A program made the position numbers and the translations under genes. The notes beneath the pieces are model-generated. The model ran no database searches. It worked only from the letters and a program-made list of their open reading frames with translations, and was not told the origin of the DNA. 64,000 nt of DNA from Acidobacteriota bacterium (lineage in GTDB: Bacteria > Acidobacteriota > Terriglobia > Bryobacterales > Bryobacteraceae): positions 728,106 through 792,105 of the forward strand of contig JAFDVZ010000007.1 of assembly GCA_018268715.1 (NCBI GenBank), given 5' to 3'. Below are positions 49,645 to 58,375 of this stretch, piece by piece. Every line of letters begins with the position of its first letter. The first letter of the stretch is position 1.

Positions 49645-50381
49645 CGAGCCTCGGTTGGTCCTTCGTGGCGGTTGCGGCCCAACTGCTGCAGCCGCACGAG
49701 CGCGAGGCGGCGTTGGGAGACCTGGTGGAAGCCACCGAAAGCGCATGGCAAGGGCTGCTCGATGTGCTTAGCTTAGTCCTCTACAGACAGGCGGTCCTGT
49801 GGAAGAGTTGGCGGCCTTGGCTCGCGGCGTTCGGGTTGACGGCGCCCAACAGCTTCCTACTGATGGGCGCCTCCGTTTCCGTCAGCCAAGCTGTTCTGGG
49901 GCTCACCGGGCAGAAGGTTCCAGATGGCGGACGGCTGACGACGTCCCACGATCTTGTGGACCTGCCATGCCAGGTGTTCCTGCTGCTCGCATGCTCATGG
50001 GCGGGTGGTTTTGTAGCGGCGTCGGTGTCACGGAGGACGCTTTGGGTGAGTGCATCCTTGTGTGCGTTGCCGTGCCTTCTTTGTCTGGCCACGTTCCGGA
50101 CCGAATCTCTATCCAGGGTCTCACTGCTGATCTTCCTGCCGCCCGCGATTCTGGGAGTTCGCCGGGGCATCCGGTTCGCTCGGGTCAAGCTGAGTTTCGC
50201 CATCGCGCTTGCACTGGCGATAACCACACTGATGGCCGGCAGGTTGAACGGAGGAGGTTCGTGGATCCCCAGTTGGGCGCTCCTATGGCCAATATGGTAT
50301 CTCGCTGCCCTGTCACGCGAATATGGCGACAAGCCGAACCAACCTGAGACTGGAAGCACAAAGGCGGTTACAACGTCATGA
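49641..50381 (+). CDS. PadR-coupled integral membrane protein
   Basis: 246 residues. The N-terminal 60 ('VAVAAQLLQPHEREAALGDL', 'VEATESAWQGLLDVLSLVLY', 'RQAVLWKSWRPWLAAFGL') resemble the soluble prefix of acidobacterial PadR-linked permeases, followed by five to six membrane helices. There is no MacB/FtsX domain, so it is not a full ABC permease. The GTG start overlaps the padR stop by 4 nt, and its own stop overlaps the esterase-like gene (ATGA), so the three form an operon. Function unknown. Confidence 0.78.
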   Translation: MTSLGWSFVAVAAQLLQPHEREAALGDLVEATESAWQGLLDVLSLVLYRQAVLWKSWRPWLAAFGLTAPNSFLLMGASVSVSQAVLGLTGQKVPDGGRLTTSHDLVDLPCQVFLLLACSWAGGFVAASVSRRTLWVSASLCALPCLLCLATFRTESLSRVSLLIFLPPAILGVRRGIRFARVKLSFAIALALAITTLMAGRLNGGGSWIPSWALLWPIWYLAALSREYGDKPNQPETGSTKAVTTS

Positions 50382-51478
50382 TCTCAAAACGGATGCGCGT
50401 GTCACTATTTCTGGCGCTATCCTGTGGACTCGCGGGGATGAGCGCGGTTCCGGCTTCTTCGGATTCCGCCAGGAGCCAAGTTGTAGAGCGGGAACTGCGC
50501 TCGAAGAACATTGAAAATAACAAGGCGGGCGTCGATCCCGTGAGGAAGATGCTGGTTTATCTCCCCGCCGGTTATGACAAGTCGTCATCGCAGCGTTACC
50601 CGGTGATCTACTTCCTTCCCAACCCCTTCGAAGCTAGTTACCGTTTCGATTTTGACCACAGGGATGCTCAGGGCCTGTTTGACCGGGCTATCGCGAAGGG
50701 TGTGATCAACAGGTTTATCCTCGTCGCCGTCGATATGAACACGCCGCTCGGAAGTTCCTGGTACGTGAACTCTTCGGCCACCGGCAACTGGGAAGACTTC
50801 ATGATTCAGGAACTTGTGCCGTACATCGATGCGAATTTCAAAACCATACCTCATAGGGACTCCCGAGGCATCGCCGGGATATTCATAGGAGGATATGGCG
50901 CTATCCGCTTCGGCATGCGGCGCCCCGACGTCTTTGGCTCTGTGTATGCAATGCACCCGGTGGGGACTGGGACAGGCGTCAGGACCAGCGCCGCGATACC
51001 CAAGTGGGATATCCTGGCCAACGCCAAATCCATGGATGACGCGAAGAAGGACGGAGTCACGCGGATCTTCGCCACCATGTTTCAGGCTCATTTGCCCAAT
51101 CCAGAGAAGGCGCCTCTCTTCGTTGATCTGCTGGCGCGCCAGGATGGGGACCGGCTGATCATCGACGCCAAACTCATGGAACGCTTTCGCAATAACTTCT
51201 ATCTGGAAACGATGATTCCCCAATATGCCGACAACCTCAACTCCCTGCGGGGCTTCAAGTTTGACTGGACGCGAACTGACGCAAATTTCGACCACGTGTA
51301 CGCCAATCAGTCCTTCACGCGTAAGTTGAATGAATTCGGGGTTCGTCACGAGGCGGAAGAATACAACGGCGCGTTTGGAGCGGACTGGGGCGTCGATGGA
51401 CGATTCTACACCGATGCTCTGCCATTCTTCCAAAGGCTGCTGGTCTCCGATCGCCACAAAGATACGGGCCACGATTGA
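50378..51478 (+). CDS. Secreted esterase-fold protein lacking catalytic Ser and His
   Basis: 366 residues. A signal peptide ('MRVSLFLALSCGLAGMSAVPA' from ATG 50393; ATG 50378 is the coupled start) precedes an alpha/beta-hydrolase of the esterase D/feruloyl-esterase type ('KMLVYLPAGYDKSSSQRYPV', 'WEDFMIQELVPYIDANF', 'RRPDVFGSVYAMHPVG'). Where relatives have GxSxGG, this one has GIFIGG with Phe169 in place of the nucleophile Ser. The expected GGH near the C-terminus reads 'YNGAFGADWG', and 'YFLHG' is 'YFLPN'. It is therefore probably a pseudoenzyme or binding protein. It is the third gene of the PadR operon; a fragment of a paralogue lies at 45842. Confidence 0.8.
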   Translation: MISKRMRVSLFLALSCGLAGMSAVPASSDSARSQVVERELRSKNIENNKAGVDPVRKMLVYLPAGYDKSSSQRYPVIYFLPNPFEASYRFDFDHRDAQGLFDRAIAKGVINRFILVAVDMNTPLGSSWYVNSSATGNWEDFMIQELVPYIDANFKTIPHRDSRGIAGIFIGGYGAIRFGMRRPDVFGSVYAMHPVGTGTGVRTSAAIPKWDILANAKSMDDAKKDGVTRIFATMFQAHLPNPEKAPLFVDLLARQDGDRLIIDAKLMERFRNNFYLETMIPQYADNLNSLRGFKFDWTRTDANFDHVYANQSFTRKLNEFGVRHEAEEYNGAFGADWGVDGRFYTDALPFFQRLLVSDRHKDTGHD

Positions 51479-51862
51479 TCTATCGGCGTCCACAGCGGTC
51501 CCAGGACGGTGGACGAGGGACGCAGCTCAGGGTTCGGCCGGAGTCACTGACCAGGGGATGGAGCCGAGGGAGACGACGGTCGGAAGTTCAAAAACGCGGT
51601 GGCGATCGAGGGGATGCGAGGAGCGCCCGCGGCTGATGCGGTGGATCGACGGGCAGTGCCCGGCTACCGGACGATGCGAAACGAAGCGCCTGACGGTGTC
51701 CTCAAGGCAAGACCGGCCGAGCCGGAAGGCGTGAAGCGAGAAAGACCAACTGATGGTGTAACCCGCTGTGTTACAGCCGGTTGACAGGCATATTACCTAC
51801 TCCCTTGCACGAACTAAGTCACTAGACGGTCGCGGGCCGGTCCCTATAGACTGAATTCGGAT
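51479..51862. other. Intergenic region with duplicated flank
   Basis: The first 80 or so bases resemble the DNA after the esterase fragment (about 45923-46010), with shared blocks such as 'GGTTCGG..GGAGTCA' spaced alike. Further on, TGTAAC/GTTACA arms with a 7-base loop occur near 51755-51775, and TTGACA (51781-51786) has no good -10 partner. TATAGA (51845-51850) is a possible -10 for the giant gene. No coding frame was recognised. Confidence 0.45.
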
Positions 51863-54800
51863 ATGCGGAAGATGTTTCTCGCAGCCTTCCTGCCGTTCCT
51901 TGCTGTTGGCGGGGTCCAATCCAGGCTCAGTTTCGAGCCCAATTACGGACAAACAGGCCCTGAGACCCGTTATATCGCCCGCACCGCGACGGGGCTGGCG
52001 CTGGTTCGCGACGCGGGCGTCACCCTGATCCGCAAGCGGCCGGGCGGCTCGACGGCGGCCGTCCGGATGGAACTGGATGGGGCGAACCGATCCGCGAGTT
52101 GGCGAAACGGCGGAGCGGCGCCCGGCTCCACATCCTATCTGCTGGGAAATAACCGGGAGCGTTGGATCCGTGACATTCCTCATTACTCGGGAGTGACGCG
52201 CGGCGACGTCTATTCCGGCGTCGACTGGGTGCTCTACGGCGCCGGGGAGAAACTCGAGTTCGACTTTGCCGTCCGGCCAGGGGCGCATCCGGGACAGATC
52301 CGGATGCGGTTTCCCGATTCGACGGGGCTGAGTGTGAGCGATGCGGGCGACCTTCTGGTCGCGACGCCTTCCGGGACTCTGGTGCAAGGGCGCCCGCGAG
52401 TTTACCAGACTCTGGCGGACGGGGCACGGCAGGCGGTTCCAGCCTCCTATGTCATACGGGGACGCGATCGCGTCTCGTTCGCGATTGGCCGGTATGATCG
52501 CACGCTCCCGCTGATCATCGATCCGGTGCTGCAATCGGCTACATGGCTTGGCGGATCCGGAGCGGACCGCGTCATTCTGGCGGACTCCAACGCCGTCGTC
52601 GGCACGACTACGTCAGCCGATTTTCCCGGTGTGGAGGTGGGCCGGCACAGTGGGTCCGATATCTTCGTCTATCTCCCTCAGCAGCAATCCACCCTGATTA
52701 TCGGCGGGACCGGCGACGATGTGGCGACGTGCGCCGACGCCCGGTCCGGAAGTTATGTCGCCATCGGCGGCTACACGAACTCAAGAGACTTTCCGCTGAG
52801 CACGAGCTACACGGGAGATCCGGCGACTCCGCCGTACCCAACCCAGCCGGCGTATGGCGGCGGCGACGCGGACGGCTTCCTGATCTACTTATACGGATCC
52901 GCGATCGGCTTTTCCACCTACATCGGAGGATCGGGCGACGACCGCGTCCTGGGCATCCAAATGGGGAGCTACTTTCCAGGGCCCATCGCGGTGGTGGGTT
53001 CGACGACTTCCCCCGACTTCCCCACCGTATCTCCCTGGCAGGCGACAGCGGGAGGAGGCACGGACGGGTTTGTCACTCTTATCAACTACTACGGGGTCGT
53101 TCTTTCGTCTTACCTGGGGGGATCGGGGGACGATCGCGCCACCGCAGTCACAGCCAGTTCCGACTGGACGGACATCTATATCGCCGGCGAGACGCGTTCG
53201 GACGACTGGCGGCCGCCGGGGGCGTTTTCAGGGACGCGCAAGGGCGGCATCGACGCCTTCCTGATCCACCTGACATCCGCGACCAAGTGGCTCAGCCAAG
53301 CGGCCGCCGGGCAGTCGGTGATTTTCGGAGGTTCGGGGGACGATCGGGTGGCCGGCGCCGTGCTGCAGCCCAACGGCCTGTTGGCGGTGGCGGGATCGAC
53401 CTCCTCGGCGGATCTGTTCGCGGACTCAGCGCCCAAGACGGCGTACGCGGGCGGAGAGACGGACATTTTCGCGGCGCGTTATTCGCCGGACCTGAGGACC
53501 CGGGTGTTCGGAACCTTCGTGGGCGGGGCCGGAGCGGATGAGGCCGTTGCGCTCGCAACCGATGCGTTTAATGAACTGCTGGTTGCCGGGTGGACGAACT
53601 CGTCCGATTTCCCGGCCCTTGGAGACTCCCTGTCGCCTTGCGGACAAGGCTCCTCCGACGGCGCCGTGGTTCTGCTCGACTCAGCGGGCGCGCCGCTCTA
53701 TTCGTCCTGTTATGGGGGATCGGGCGGCGACCGCATCACGTCCTTTCGTTCCGACGGCGCCCAGAAGTTGTTTGCGGGGGGCTATTCGGATTCGCCCGGC
53801 CTGCCGCTGCGGCAACCGGTTCAGGCGGCGCCGGCGGGACCGGTGAACGGGTTTTTCGCCACGCTGGCGCTTCCGATCATCCACGCCAGCGACATCGTCG
53901 TGGGGAAGGATCTGTCCGCGCCGCTGACGGCGCTTCTTGGCGATCCATCGAACTACGTAGGCGTGGTTCTCACCGCGACCTCTTCCGATGCGGCGCGGGT
54001 GCTGCTGGCGCGGGACCCCGACGATGCGGGCGCGGAGACCATCACGGTTGGGAACGGGAGCACCGCACAGCCAGCGGAGCGGAGTTTCCGGATTGGCTGC
54101 CTGACCGGCGACGGCGCGATTCCGGTTACGCTGACTGCGCCAGGCTACTCCACGAGGACCATTCAGGTGAGATGCGTCCCGCCGGTGATCTCCGTGTCGC
54201 CCACCGAACTGCTGGCTCAGGCGGGCGCCCAGGTGATCGTGGCGCCGGCCGCGGCCGATCCGGATAGCCGGATCCTGGCCGTCCAGTATCCGCGGGCGGG
54301 GGCGGAGCCGATCCGCGTCGACATATCGAATCCGTCGCCGGACGTCCTCAAGTTAGACCGGAGTTCGATACTGATCGACTCCACCGCCGCGTACGGCGCA
54401 CAGCCGTCCTTTGAGGTGACCTCCATCACCGGAGGCCCGGTCACGGTTACTTTGACGGCGTCTCCTTCGTATGATTTCGCGCCAACGAACACGGTGCGAG
54501 TGACACCGTCCGCCGCGGTGCTGACGCCCTATTTCCCGGCGCTCGCGAAGGGGCTGGTGGGGCAGATGTGGCTCGGGAACACCGGGAACGGATACAGCGG
54601 CCCGATCACGGTGACCAGCTCGGATCCGTCGAAGGCGACCGTTACGACCAATCCGTTCAGCCACGGCCAGGAGTCGGTGACGGCGACTGTTTCGAATTCG
54701 TATTATCCGCCAGTGTGGGTTGAGGTGCTGGACGACTCATCGCCCGTCGCGATCACCGTGACGGCTCCCGGCTATCAGCCTGGAGCAGCGCCTTTGCAGT

Positions 54801-57800
54801 TCGGCCGGCTGGCGGCTGGGTTCTTCTATAACTCGGCTTATGCCTTCAGGAACCTGTTGCCGGGTCCGGTGGAGTTGAAAGAGGACGAGACGCAAACGGT
54901 GGCCTTCGGCGTGTACGTCATCCCCCGTGCGACCGGATCGCTTCCGGACTCCCGGATTCTCGTAGCGCCGGATTCGGCGATTCAGGCGAGCATCGGGAAT
55001 TCGAATCCGCAGGCCGCCACGCCCGAGCACGCATCTTTCAGCCTGGAGCCAGGCTCCGCGCTGAACCCGTTCCAGTTCGACATCAAGGGGGCACACCCCG
55101 GCAAGGCGCAGTTACGCGGTGCGGTGACGGCCGCCGCCCAGGTCAGGGATCTTGGCCCGCTGACGATTTCGACGCTGGGGGTTGGCGTTTCCATGAAGCC
55201 CGCGATGGTGGGCTTCAATCTGATGGCGCCCGTGGCCCTGCGGCTGACGGGGCGGGATCTGACGGGTCCGGTGAACGTCAAGCTGACCAGCGCGGATCCT
55301 TCGAAGCTGCTGCTCAGCGCGGACGATAAGAGCGCGGGGGCGCCCGCGATCTCGCTGTCGATGACATACCCCCAAACGGCCTTCTACGTACACGGGCTGG
55401 CGAGCGCGGGCGCGGTGGATGTGATCGCCGACACGGACCAATACGCCAGGGGAAAGACGTCGATTACCCTGGCGCCGTCCGGACTGGCCTGGACCACTTC
55501 CGTCGCCAGTCTCCCACGGCAGCCGTACAGCAACGGGCCGGCAATCGGGTCGTACATCCTCGATCCCACGGCTCTGACGGCGTTGGCCCGGCAAGGATTG
55601 CGGCCCGGCGTTGAGGGCGCTGTGCCGATCCGGAACTCGGCCCCGTCGCTGGTCACCTTGGACCAGGACACGCTTCCGCTTTCGGCGGCCACGGACGGTT
55701 CCCTGCCGGTTTCGATGTCGGCGTCCGGCGAAGGCAGCGCGGAATTGACGATCGTGCAACCGGCCGGTTTTACGGCGCCGGTGGGCAGAGGAGCGCTGCA
55801 TGTGTCGGCGTCGCGCCCGTCCATCACCATCTATCCGCAGCCGCTGGGAAGCGACGGGCAGGGCGTGCTCCGGTTCGAGGTCCCCACGGGATTCGCTACG
55901 CCTGTGACGTTCACCTCCACCGACCCCGCGCGGCTGTTGCTTGCGACCAGCAAAGCCGACGCCGGGTCGGCGGCGGTAACGGTCAACAGGGTGGATGGGA
56001 CATACGGGCCGATCTATATGAACGCGGCCGGCGGGCCGGCGGACGTGAAGGTGACAGCGTCCGCCGCAGGCGCCGCGGAGAGTTCCGCCATCGTGAACAT
56101 CGTGCCGGTGGCGCTGGGGCTTTCAGCTCCCACGAGTAGTTATGGCGGGGACCCGACGGTCGACGCCAATACCCAGCAGGACTCCGTCACCGTGACATTG
56201 TCGCCCAAGCTGCAAGGCTCCAACGGCTACAGCGAGATGACGCTCCGGCCGGGCCTCGATCCAATCCCAGTGGTTATCCTGAGTTCCAACCCGGATGTCG
56301 TCAGCGTCGTGACGGGGCCGGTCCTGTACAGCCAGACCAGCTCCGCGCAGTTCCAGGTGAAGCCTCGCGCGGCGGGCCAGGCGAAATTGACGATCACACC
56401 TCCGCCCGGTTTCGGCCTGGTCCGGCCGGGATCCGGGCGCAGCGTCACGATCAACGTCGCGGGTCCGTCGTTCGCTCTGGCGCCGGTTACAGTCGCGCAG
56501 GACCTGCAGGCGCCGGCGGCGCTTTCGGTGATCCGGGGCGCGACGAGCATTCCGGCCGACGTGGATGTGACGCTTGCGAGCGGCGACGCCTCCAAGGTGC
56601 TGCTGAGCGCGGATGGCGCAAGTCCGGGAGCCGGCACGTTGCCCCTGCACTTCTCGCGAGGCCAGTCCGTTTCGCGGCCGATCTACGTGCAGGCGCTCGA
56701 TTCGGCGGGCGTGGTTCCCATCAGCATCACGGCGCCGGGCTATTCGGACGCAACGGCGACGGTGACGCTGGCGCCCTTGACGTGGGTGCTGGACCAGCAG
56801 GCTGTGGAGGGGCTCCTTAAGGATGGAACCCAGACGGTGCGGGCCGCTCCGGCCGCCAAGGCGGGGAGTTTCTATGGAACCCCCGATTACCCGATCCGGC
56901 CCGGGCTCGCGCCCTTCGACCTGGCGCTGACAAGCAGCGACGCCTCCGTGGCGACGGTCAGCCCCGCCGCGTTGCGGTGGGCGCCGGGAACGCGCGAGTT
57001 GTCCTTCACCGTGCGGCCGGTCGGCGCCGGAGTTGCGTCCGTCAGCCTGAAACCGCCGGCGCCCTACGTTGCGCCGCCGGATCTGCCGGTCCGGATCAGG
57101 GGCGGACAGTTCATCGTGAGTTCGGGACTCCGCCTCGGCAAAGACCTTCAGGACAGCTTCACCGTTTGGGGAGACAGCTTCAGCCGCGAGAGTGTGACGC
57201 TCACCGCCGCCAGCGGGAATCCGTCGGCGCTGCTGGTTTCCGCTTCCGGCGCGGCTGCCGGCAAGGCCTCCATCACGATAGTGAATCCGGCCGGCCAGAC
57301 GCCGCGAATCTACGTGCAGGCGCTGGGGGAGGGCGGGACCGTACCGGTGACCCTATCGGCCGATGGCTATCAGGACGCGACCGTGCAGGTGGAGCTATCG
57401 CGCACGGTGGTCAGGTTGTCGCCGGTTCAGTCGTCGTCATTGACGTTGACCCCGCTGTCCGCGCCTGTCCAGTTCACCGCGCAGTTGGCGCTCAACGGCT
57501 CGAACTCCGTCCAACCGTTACGCGCGGGCGCGGCGCCGGTGGTCGTGCAGGCAATGGTCAGCGATGCGGCGGTGGGAGCGGCGGCGCCGTCGCAGTTGAC
57601 CTTCCAGCCGGGCGACTCCGCGCAGGCGCTCTCATTCCAGCCCCTGGCGGCGGGCTTCACCCTGCTTTCCCTGAGCGTGCCCGCGGGATTCGCCGATCCT
57701 CTGTCCGGCCGCCAGCAGTTGATCACCGTCTCGCCGCTCCGGTTGGTGTTCGGAACCGGTCTTACGGTGGGGAAGAACCTGATGCGGGCGGTCACCATCA

Positions 57801-58375
57801 GCCCCAGCGGGCCGCTGGCGAAGGATCTTCGAGTGACGTTGAGTTCGTCGGACCCGGCGCGGTTGTTGCTTTCGGCGGCGTCCGCGGACGTGGGGGCGCA
57901 GTCGGTCACCGTGAACCTGCCCGCCGGTTCGGGCGGCGGCGCTCAGTTCTGGATTCACGGGCTCGACTCGCAGGGCCCGGTATCGGTGACGGCCTCCGCC
58001 GCGGGGGCATCCGCCTCCACGGTTCCGGTTACCCTCGAGCCCTCCGGTTTTCGCTTCAACTCCAGCACTTTGTCCGCCCTGGTGAACGGACAGACTTCGG
58101 TGAACGTGATCAGTTGCTCACTGGATCCGGTGACCCTCGCGCCGGATACGGATCAGTCCTTGCGCCGCGGCATGACTCCGGTCGCCGTGGGCGCGGTTTC
58201 GTCCAATACCGCCATCGTTCCCGCACCGGCGTCCGTTAACTGGACCGGCGGGGACAGCGTGCGCGGGCTGCCGGTCACCCCAGCGGCGGCGGGAAGCGCC
58301 ACGCTCACGCTAACGCAGCCACCGGGCTTTACAGCGCCCTCCAGCAGGGCGTCTCTCTCGATTACGGTCCGATGA
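51863..58375 (+). CDS. Giant secreted SBBP-repeat/Ig-like protein 1
   Basis: 2170 residues. A signal peptide (1-20) is followed by an N-terminal domain found in SBBP proteins (about 24-225: 'SFEPNYGQTGPETRYIAR', 'HYSGVTRGDVYSGVDWVLYG', 'FAIGRYDRTLPLIIDPVL'). Residues about 225-655 hold SBBP propeller blades ('YLGGSGDDRATAV', 'VAGSTSSADL'). From about 668 to the end two Ig-like module types alternate: one with 'GKDLQ...VTL.SSDPS.LLLSA' and 'IYVQAL', the other with 'LRPG..PV...SS...V' and 'PPGF.AP'; a pair spans roughly 210-235 residues. The protein ends exactly after a second-type module. Role is inferred as cell-surface or secreted binding/adhesion. No sorting signal was recognised at the end. 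Confidence 0.88.
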   Translation: MRKMFLAAFLPFLAVGGVQSRLSFEPNYGQTGPETRYIARTATGLALVRDAGVTLIRKRPGGSTAAVRMELDGANRSASWRNGGAAPGSTSYLLGNNRERWIRDIPHYSGVTRGDVYSGVDWVLYGAGEKLEFDFAVRPGAHPGQIRMRFPDSTGLSVSDAGDLLVATPSGTLVQGRPRVYQTLADGARQAVPASYVIRGRDRVSFAIGRYDRTLPLIIDPVLQSATWLGGSGADRVILADSNAVVGTTTSADFPGVEVGRHSGSDIFVYLPQQQSTLIIGGTGDDVATCADARSGSYVAIGGYTNSRDFPLSTSYTGDPATPPYPTQPAYGGGDADGFLIYLYGSAIGFSTYIGGSGDDRVLGIQMGSYFPGPIAVVGSTTSPDFPTVSPWQATAGGGTDGFVTLINYYGVVLSSYLGGSGDDRATAVTASSDWTDIYIAGETRSDDWRPPGAFSGTRKGGIDAFLIHLTSATKWLSQAAAGQSVIFGGSGDDRVAGAVLQPNGLLAVAGSTSSADLFADSAPKTAYAGGETDIFAARYSPDLRTRVFGTFVGGAGADEAVALATDAFNELLVAGWTNSSDFPALGDSLSPCGQGSSDGAVVLLDSAGAPLYSSCYGGSGGDRITSFRSDGAQKLFAGGYSDSPGLPLRQPVQAAPAGPVNGFFATLALPIIHASDIVVGKDLSAPLTALLGDPSNYVGVVLTATSSDAARVLLARDPDDAGAETITVGNGSTAQPAERSFRIGCLTGDGAIPVTLTAPGYSTRTIQVRCVPPVISVSPTELLAQAGAQVIVAPAAADPDSRILAVQYPRAGAEPIRVDISNPSPDVLKLDRSSILIDSTAAYGAQPSFEVTSITGGPVTVTLTASPSYDFAPTNTVRVTPSAAVLTPYFPALAKGLVGQMWLGNTGNGYSGPITVTSSDPSKATVTTNPFSHGQESVTATVSNSYYPPVWVEVLDDSSPVAITVTAPGYQPGAAPLQFGRLAAGFFYNSAYAFRNLLPGPVELKEDETQTVAFGVYVIPRATGSLPDSRILVAPDSAIQASIGNSNPQAATPEHASFSLEPGSALNPFQFDIKGAHPGKAQLRGAVTAAAQVRDLGPLTISTLGVGVSMKPAMVGFNLMAPVALRLTGRDLTGPVNVKLTSADPSKLLLSADDKSAGAPAISLSMTYPQTAFYVHGLASAGAVDVIADTDQYARGKTSITLAPSGLAWTTSVASLPRQPYSNGPAIGSYILDPTALTALARQGLRPGVEGAVPIRNSAPSLVTLDQDTLPLSAATDGSLPVSMSASGEGSAELTIVQPAGFTAPVGRGALHVSASRPSITIYPQPLGSDGQGVLRFEVPTGFATPVTFTSTDPARLLLATSKADAGSAAVTVNRVDGTYGPIYMNAAGGPADVKVTASAAGAAESSAIVNIVPVALGLSAPTSSYGGDPTVDANTQQDSVTVTLSPKLQGSNGYSEMTLRPGLDPIPVVILSSNPDVVSVVTGPVLYSQTSSAQFQVKPRAAGQAKLTITPPPGFGLVRPGSGRSVTINVAGPSFALAPVTVAQDLQAPAALSVIRGATSIPADVDVTLASGDASKVLLSADGASPGAGTLPLHFSRGQSVSRPIYVQALDSAGVVPISITAPGYSDATATVTLAPLTWVLDQQAVEGLLKDGTQTVRAAPAAKAGSFYGTPDYPIRPGLAPFDLALTSSDASVATVSPAALRWAPGTRELSFTVRPVGAGVASVSLKPPAPYVAPPDLPVRIRGGQFIVSSGLRLGKDLQDSFTVWGDSFSRESVTLTAASGNPSALLVSASGAAAGKASITIVNPAGQTPRIYVQALGEGGTVPVTLSADGYQDATVQVELSRTVVRLSPVQSSSLTLTPLSAPVQFTAQLALNGSNSVQPLRAGAAPVVVQAMVSDAAVGAAAPSQLTFQPGDSAQALSFQPLAAGFTLLSLSVPAGFADPLSGRQQLITVSPLRLVFGTGLTVGKNLMRAVTISPSGPLAKDLRVTLSSSDPARLLLSAASADVGAQSVTVNLPAGSGGGAQFWIHGLDSQGPVSVTASAAGASASTVPVTLEPSGFRFNSSTLSALVNGQTSVNVISCSLDPVTLAPDTDQSLRRGMTPVAVGAVSSNTAIVPAPASVNWTGGDSVRGLPVTPAAAGSATLTLTQPPGFTAPSSRASLSITVR

